Below the pieces are notes generated by a model. That model was given only the letters and a program-made list of their open reading frames with translations. It was not told the origin of the DNA and did not search any database. The translations under genes and the position numbers were made by a program. Shown one piece after another: positions 7,688-11,397 of a stretch of DNA of 11,397 nucleotides (positions are counted from its first letter, which is position 1; each line of letters begins with the position of its first letter). The DNA comes from Bacteroidales bacterium (GTDB taxonomy: Bacteria > Bacteroidota > Bacteroidia > Bacteroidales > UBA932): positions 1-11,397 of the forward strand of contig SFNZ01000057.1 of NCBI GenBank assembly GCA_004552615.1, read 5' to 3'.

Positions 7688-8637
7688 AGAAAGTCATTAC
7701 ATTGGAAGCAATCGACCCGATCGAGATCTACGGAGCCGGGAACAAGATAATGGAGGAGTTCTGCTCCTTCTTCCCGGGGCTTAAGGTGGTCGCCCGGGGC
7801 AATCAGATAAAACTGGACGGGGATGAATCCCAGGTGGAGCAGTTCTCGGTGAAACTTGCCGAACTTATCGAGAGGAGGAAGCACAAGATGAATCTCACCA
7901 AGTTCGATGTGGTGGAGATTTTCGACGGGGAAAGTTCCGCAGAAAGCTTCACCCTGAACGGAGACGCCGTGATCCTGCATTCCACGGACGGAAAGCCTGT
8001 GCGCGCGAGGAACCGGACCCAGCAGGAACTGGTGAAGGCATATTTCAACAGCGACCTCATATTCGCCGTAGGCCCTGCCGGAACCGGAAAGACATACGTT
8101 GCCATTGCATTGGCTGTCAGGGCGTTGAAGAACAGGGAAATCAAGAGGATAATCCTCACCCGCCCTGCAGTGGAGGCCGGCGAGAGGCTCGGTTTCCTGC
8201 CCGGCGACATGAAGGATAAGCTGGACCCGTATCTCCAGCCTCTGTACGATGCTCTCGGGGACATGATCCCGTCGAAGAAGCTCCAGGATTTCATCTCGGA
8301 CGGGACCATCCAGATAGCCCCTCTCGCCTATATGCGAGGCAGGACCCTTGACAGGGCGTGCGTCATCCTCGACGAGGCGCAGAACACGAATCTCGGCCAG
8401 CTGAAAATGTTCCTGACTAGGATGGGACCGAACGCGAAGTTCATAGTAACCGGAGATGCCAGCCAGGTGGACCTTCCTCACAAGGAAGACTCAGGCCTGC
8501 TGAAAGGCATCAGCCTTCTCAAGGACATCAAAGGCGTCTCCACAATCTGCTTCTCCAACGAGGACATCGTCCGCCACCCTCTCGTCTCCAGGATAGTCAA
8601 GGCCTTCGAGGAACAAAGTTCCCAGGAGGTCAAATGA
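7684..8637 (+). CDS. phoH: PhoH-family P-loop ATPase
   Basis: This 317-residue cytoplasmic protein has Walker A GPAGTGKT at 130-137, Walker B VILDEAQN at 227-234 and the motif TGDASQVDLP at 257-266, all diagnostic of the PhoH family. An N-terminal region of about 110 residues resembles the KH-like segment found in PhoH/YbeZ proteins. YbeZ-type PhoH proteins are linked to RNA metabolism and ribosome maturation with the RNase YbeY; no ybeY lies in this window. Length is normal. The start overlaps the CapA-like stop as ATGA. The stop at 8635-8637 overlaps the end of the convergent sigma/GH3 ORF by 8 bases, so there is no room for a separate terminator at the junction. Confidence 0.96.
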   Translation: MKKVITLEAIDPIEIYGAGNKIMEEFCSFFPGLKVVARGNQIKLDGDESQVEQFSVKLAELIERRKHKMNLTKFDVVEIFDGESSAESFTLNGDAVILHSTDGKPVRARNRTQQELVKAYFNSDLIFAVGPAGTGKTYVAIALAVRALKNREIKRIILTRPAVEAGERLGFLPGDMKDKLDPYLQPLYDALGDMIPSKKLQDFISDGTIQIAPLAYMRGRTLDRACVILDEAQNTNLGQLKMFLTRMGPNAKFIVTGDASQVDLPHKEDSGLLKGISLLKDIKGVSTICFSNEDIVRHPLVSRIVKAFEEQSSQEVK

Positions 8638-9004
8638 GGGTCAATTTCGTTAAAAGCAATTGATCATCGTCAGATGACGGGCCTACCATAATATCAAATT
8701 CGCCTGGTTCAACTCTATATTCAAGGTCACTCCCATAGAATCCCAAATCAGAGACATCCAACGGGATTGTGACCGTGATTGAATCTCCTGCTCCTATTTC
8801 AACTTGCGTGAATCCTTTCAGCTCCTTCATGAGCCAGATTCGTATGAAGATGTTCTGTGCCATGTCCCTGACATCCTCACGATCGGCTATCATACGAGAG
8901 AGGAAGACCATGGTTCTCGGATAATAATAATTGAAAATCCTGTGGAAGGCGTCCTCGTCACCTTCCGCAAGTCTCTTCAGCAGGTCTTTCTCATTGTCCA
9001 TCAT
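8630..9004 (-). CDS. Chimeric ORF: ECF sigma factor region 2 joined to a GH3 glycosidase C-terminus (probable gene remnant)
   Basis: The 124-residue ORF has two unrelated halves. Residues 1 to about 60 read as the N-terminus of an ECF sigma factor: LLKRLAEGDEDAFHRIFNYY, then YPRTMVFLSRM, DREDVRDMAQNIFIRIW and LMK. Region 2 thus looks complete, but the -35-binding region 4 is absent. Residues from about 61 (ELKGFTQVEIGAGDS) to the end (FYGSDLEYRVEPGEFDIMVG) match the Fn3-like C-terminal domain of GH3 beta-glucosidase-type enzymes. The join falls near position 8820. The GH3 half is about 42 percent GC (counted over 8641-8820), the sigma half about 48 percent, and phoH is clearly richer. A promoter-like box precedes the ATG, so it may be transcribed. 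I infer a deletion fusing two genes; a sequencing-assembly misjoin is the main alternative. It is unlikely to work as a sigma factor. Confidence 0.8.
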   Translation of the reverse strand: MMDNEKDLLKRLAEGDEDAFHRIFNYYYPRTMVFLSRMIADREDVRDMAQNIFIRIWLMKELKGFTQVEIGAGDSITVTIPLDVSDLGFYGSDLEYRVEPGEFDIMVGPSSDDDQLLLTKLTLI

Positions 9005-9012
9005 AAGCGCAC

Positions 9013-9044
9013 CAAAGATAAGGATTAATTCCGGAAATGCGCAA
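9013..9044 (-). promoter_or_regulatory. Candidate promoter of the ECF sigma/GH3 ORF
   Basis: On the minus strand, TATCTTTG (9020-9013) is an exact TAnnTTTG -7 box and TTG (9044-9042) lies 21 bases upstream, a fitting -33 element. Transcription would start near 9009, only about 5 bases before the ATG at 9004, so the mRNA would be nearly leaderless. A separate promoter fits an originally autonomous sigma-factor gene. Confidence 0.5.
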
Positions 9045-9056
9045 GAATCCGGAAAT
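9030..9056. repeat. Two direct copies of TCCGGAAAT, 18 bases apart
   Basis: TCCGGAAAT occurs at 9030-9038 and 9048-9056, and the first copy is part of the palindrome TTCCGGAA (9029-9036). The pair brackets the -33 element of the candidate sigma promoter. The start-to-start distance is a little under two helical turns. They could be binding sites for a regulator, but with 9-base units chance is not excluded. Confidence 0.4.
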
Positions 9057-9059
9057 ATT

Positions 9060-10037
9060 TCACCCTATCTCGAAGCAGTCGCCGTCGTTTGCGGCGTAGG
9101 ACTCAGGGAAAATGGTGCGGCATTCGGCCTGATAGAGGGAGGCGTCGCGGCAGCGGGAGGAATAATGGCCTGTGACAAGTTTGCCGGCACCGGCCTCGAG
9201 GGCGCACCTGGCTGCCTGCAAAGTGGTGGAATGGTAACGTAGACGGGCCTGGTCTTCCCGCTCTGCCAGATAAGTGGTCTCGTGGTAGAGCACGTTCACG
9301 CCTTTCACCCAGCTGGCAAGCTCAGGGAACGGGGCGGTGTCGCTGCAATAGGCATAGCTGCGCGGCTGGTACGGGAGGTATGCAACATCCCCGTTGCGTA
9401 TCAGCAGGGGCTCGTCAGTCCCGGAACGGCGGATGAATCCGTTCATGAAAGATGCTCCGTCGTCGATCCCGGCAGGCCTGAGGATGTCTTCCCCACGCTT
9501 CAGGGCGCCGATTTCCGACAATGTGAAATCGTATTTCTCCACGGCTTCCTTCCTGACATTCAGCTGGGGAGTCTTCTCCCTGAACATATAGCCGTAAGTC
9601 TCTATCTTGTGGTTCAGCGGGAATGCGATGACCTGGAATCCCTTGGTCTCGTATATCACTTCCGGGAACTTGACCGACAGAGGATGGAAGTCAACTCCGA
9701 CGCCTGCGCCCTTGCCGTAATAGGACATGAAAGACTTCAGCAGCGGTCCGAGGTTGGAAGGGCCGTAAATCACTATCGGGGTGGGCTTGGCGGTGAGGCC
9801 TATGGTGGAAAGAAGCGGGAAAAGCCCGAAAAGATGGTCTCCGTGGATATGCGATATGAATATCGTGTCGAGCTTCGCTATCGGCACACGGTAGCGAAGC
9901 ATCTGTCTCTGGATACCTTCACCGCAGTCTATCAAAAACAAGCGCCCATGTACGTCAAGTACGTGAGCGCTCTGAAATCTGTCAAGGACGGGCATGGCCG
10001 AAGCCGTGCCCAATATCCTTAGTGAGAAATTATTCAC
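9060..10037 (-). CDS. rnz: Ribonuclease Z (tRNA 3'-processing endonuclease)
   Basis: This 325-residue metallo-beta-lactamase-fold enzyme cleaves 3' trailers from tRNA precursors. The metal-binding motif SHIHGDH at residues 62-68 supplies His63, His65, Asp67 and His68. Other family signatures are LIDCGEGIQRQ (35-45), FPLNHKIETYGY, the YCSDTAPFPEL aspartate, LYHETTYL, and GHYSSRC near the C-terminus. I start at the GTG at 10037 (VNNFSLRILGTASAMP), because family members begin just before the LG..SA.P strand and no suitable ATG exists. The ORF stays open further upstream, but that stretch is rpsA read in another frame. The start lies inside the last codons of rpsA (8-base overlap), so translation is likely coupled to S1. 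Length is near the family norm of about 300-310. Confidence 0.96.
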   Translation of the reverse strand: MNNFSLRILGTASAMPVLDRFQSAHVLDVHGRLFLIDCGEGIQRQMLRYRVPIAKLDTIFISHIHGDHLFGLFPLLSTIGLTAKPTPIVIYGPSNLGPLLKSFMSYYGKGAGVGVDFHPLSVKFPEVIYETKGFQVIAFPLNHKIETYGYMFREKTPQLNVRKEAVEKYDFTLSEIGALKRGEDILRPAGIDDGASFMNGFIRRSGTDEPLLIRNGDVAYLPYQPRSYAYCSDTAPFPELASWVKGVNVLYHETTYLAEREDQARLRYHSTTLQAARCALEAGAGKLVTGHYSSRCRDASLYQAECRTIFPESYAANDGDCFEIG

Positions 10038-11397
10038 CTTTCTCGAGTTTGTCCTTGAGAGCTGCAAGCTCGGAGATGTCACCGAGAGTGGTCTTCTCAA
10101 TAGTCGAGTTGATCTTCTTGACAGCCTTCTTGGTATTGTCAATCTCAGCAGCAGCTTTCTCTGCCTTGATGTCGGCATATGTCTTGAGGTGTGAGAGGAA
10201 GAGCTTCCTGGTGCTCCTTCTGAGCTCGGTAACAACGAACGGAAGTTTCTCACCCTCAACGGCCTGCTTGCCGTCCTCTCTTACGAGGTCCTTCTTGAAT
10301 GCGAAGCCCTCGGTGCCGTCCTCAAGAGTAACGTTTGCGCCCTTGTCGGTAGCTGCGCCTACGGTTCCCTCAACGGTGGTGCCTACAGGATACTTGCTCT
10401 CAAGCTCGTTCCATGGGTTAGGGAGGAGCTGCTTGTGGCCGAGGCTGAGCTTGTGGTTGGCCTCGTCGAAGTCAAGGATGACAACGTCGATGGCGTCAGC
10501 CACCTGAACCATCTCTGACGGATGTTTGATCTTGTCCCAAGAGAGGTCGCTGATGTGAACGAGACCCTCGATGCCGTCCTCAAGCTCTGCGAATACACCG
10601 AAGTTGGTGATATTGCGAACGACAGCCTTGTGCTGTGAGCCTACAGGATATTTCTCGCGGATGTTCTCCCAAGGGTTTACAGTGAGCTGCTTCAGGCCGA
10701 GGGACATCTTCCTGTTCTCCCTGTCGAGAGAAAGAATCTGGGCCTCTACCTCGTCGCCTACCTTCAGGAAATCCTGGGCAATGCGGAGCCTTGGAGACCA
10801 TGACATCTCTGAAACGTGGATAAGTCCTTCTACACCCGGCTTGATCTCAACGAATGCGCCGTAGTCAGCGATGAGGACTACCTTTCCGGTAACCTTGTCA
10901 CCCACCTTGATGTCCGGATCAAGGCTGTCCCAAGGATGTGCGGTGAGCTGCTTCAGGCCGAGAGCGATTCTCTTCTGCTGCTCGTTGAAGTCAAGCACAA
11001 CGACCTTGATCTTCTCCTCGAGTTTGACAACTTCCTCAGGGTTGTTGACGCGGCCCCATGAGAGGTCTGTGATGTGGATGAGACCGTCCACACCGCCGAG
11101 GTCAACGAATACACCGTAGTTGGTGATATTCTTGACGGTTCCCTCGAGTACCTGGCCTTTCTCGAGCTTGCCGATGATCTCGCTCTTCTGCTTCTCGAGT
11201 TCTGCCTCGAGGAGAGCCTTGTGGGAAACAACCACGTTGCGGAACTCCTGATTGATCTTGACAATCTTGAAGTCCATTGTCTGGTCAACATACTGGTCGT
11301 AGTCCTTGATAGGCCTGATGTCGATCTGTGAACCCGGGAGGAATGCCTCGATTCCGAATACGTCCACGATCATACCGCCCTTCGTGCGGGTCTTGAC
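10030..11397 (-). CDS. rpsA: 30S ribosomal protein S1, C-terminal part (5' end outside window)
   Basis: The frame is open to the right edge, giving 455 visible residues. Numbering from the Met encoded at 11373, the first 50 or so residues are the end of one S1 domain (GIEAFLPGSQID). They are followed by OB-fold S1 repeats at about 73-142 (GQVLEGTVKNITNYGVFVDL), 158-229 (GDKVTGKVV..YGAFVEI), 245-315 (VVRNITNFGVFAEL) and a diverged one at 331-398 (GTTVEGTVGAATDKGANVTL). Repeats are linked by LGLKQL..NPW segments. A Lys/Glu/Ala-rich tail follows (about 400-447, ending DKLEKGE). S1 binds mRNA and helps load it on the 30S subunit; Bacteroidetes rely on weak Shine-Dalgarno signals, so this role matters. 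Any regulation by its leader is outside the window. rnz follows with an 8-base overlap. Confidence 0.98.
   Translation of the reverse strand, partial: VKTRTKGGMIVDVFGIEAFLPGSQIDIRPIKDYDQYVDQTMDFKIVKINQEFRNVVVSHKALLEAELEKQKSEIIGKLEKGQVLEGTVKNITNYGVFVDLGGVDGLIHITDLSWGRVNNPEEVVKLEEKIKVVVLDFNEQQKRIALGLKQLTAHPWDSLDPDIKVGDKVTGKVVLIADYGAFVEIKPGVEGLIHVSEMSWSPRLRIAQDFLKVGDEVEAQILSLDRENRKMSLGLKQLTVNPWENIREKYPVGSQHKAVVRNITNFGVFAELEDGIEGLVHISDLSWDKIKHPSEMVQVADAIDVVILDFDEANHKLSLGHKQLLPNPWNELESKYPVGTTVEGTVGAATDKGANVTLEDGTEGFAFKKDLVREDGKQAVEGEKLPFVVTELRRSTRKLFLSHLKTYADIKAEKAAAEIDNTKKAVKKINSTIEKTTLGDISELAALKDKLEKGE

Noticed and set aside
7597..8481. 294-residue minus-strand open frame opposite phoH
   Set aside because: Antisense shadow of phoH without recognisable motifs.
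8668..8679. Small palindrome CGTCA-GA-TGACG after phoH as a terminator
   Set aside because: The stem is only 5 bp with a 2-base loop, there is no T-run, and it lies within the GH3-derived coding segment.
10038..10259. Upstream extension of the rnz frame to an ATG at 10259
   Set aside because: The extra 74 residues are Ser/Arg/Leu-rich, unlike any RNase Z N-terminus, and lie entirely within rpsA in another frame.

Overview
The window reads as ordinary chromosomal DNA from a Bacteroidetes bacterium, most likely of the order Bacteroidales. The evidence is the long Bacteroidetes-type LeuRS, TonB C-terminal and SPOR envelope proteins, promoter-like TAnnTTTG boxes instead of E. coli-type promoters, poor Shine-Dalgarno sequences, and overlapping genes. 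I see no tRNA, rRNA, CRISPR array, insertion sequence or prophage. Nearly all the DNA is coding.

Layout. (1) Positions 1-5009, minus strand, form one compact operon read right to left: a SPOR-domain lipoprotein, a secreted M28-peptidase-like protein with a TonB C-terminal domain, leuS, and a YitT-family membrane protein cut by the window edge. Gaps between genes are only 7, 2 and 3 bases. (2) Positions 5010-5189 are a divergent intergenic region with promoter-like boxes in both directions and a perfect 7-bp inverted repeat. (3) Positions 5190-8637, plus strand, hold three genes linked by ATGA stop/start overlaps: a DUF389 membrane protein, a CapA-like (PGA_cap) secreted metallophosphatase, and a PhoH-family ATPase. 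(4) Positions 8630-9004, minus strand, carry a short intact ORF that joins region 2 of an ECF sigma factor to the last part of a GH3 glycosidase, apparently a rearrangement scar. (5) Positions 9060-11397, minus strand, hold the 3' part of rpsA followed by rnz (RNase Z), whose likely GTG start overlaps the rpsA stop.

How the genes relate. leuS, rpsA, rnz and phoH are core translation or RNA-metabolism genes. The other genes are envelope proteins that appear to be co-transcribed with them. The two most unusual items are the M28-like domain, which has lost most of its metal-binding and catalytic residues and is fused to a TonB C-terminal domain, and the sigma/GH3 chimera. I found no convincing new multi-gene system. 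The rest is well-known families in tight operons.
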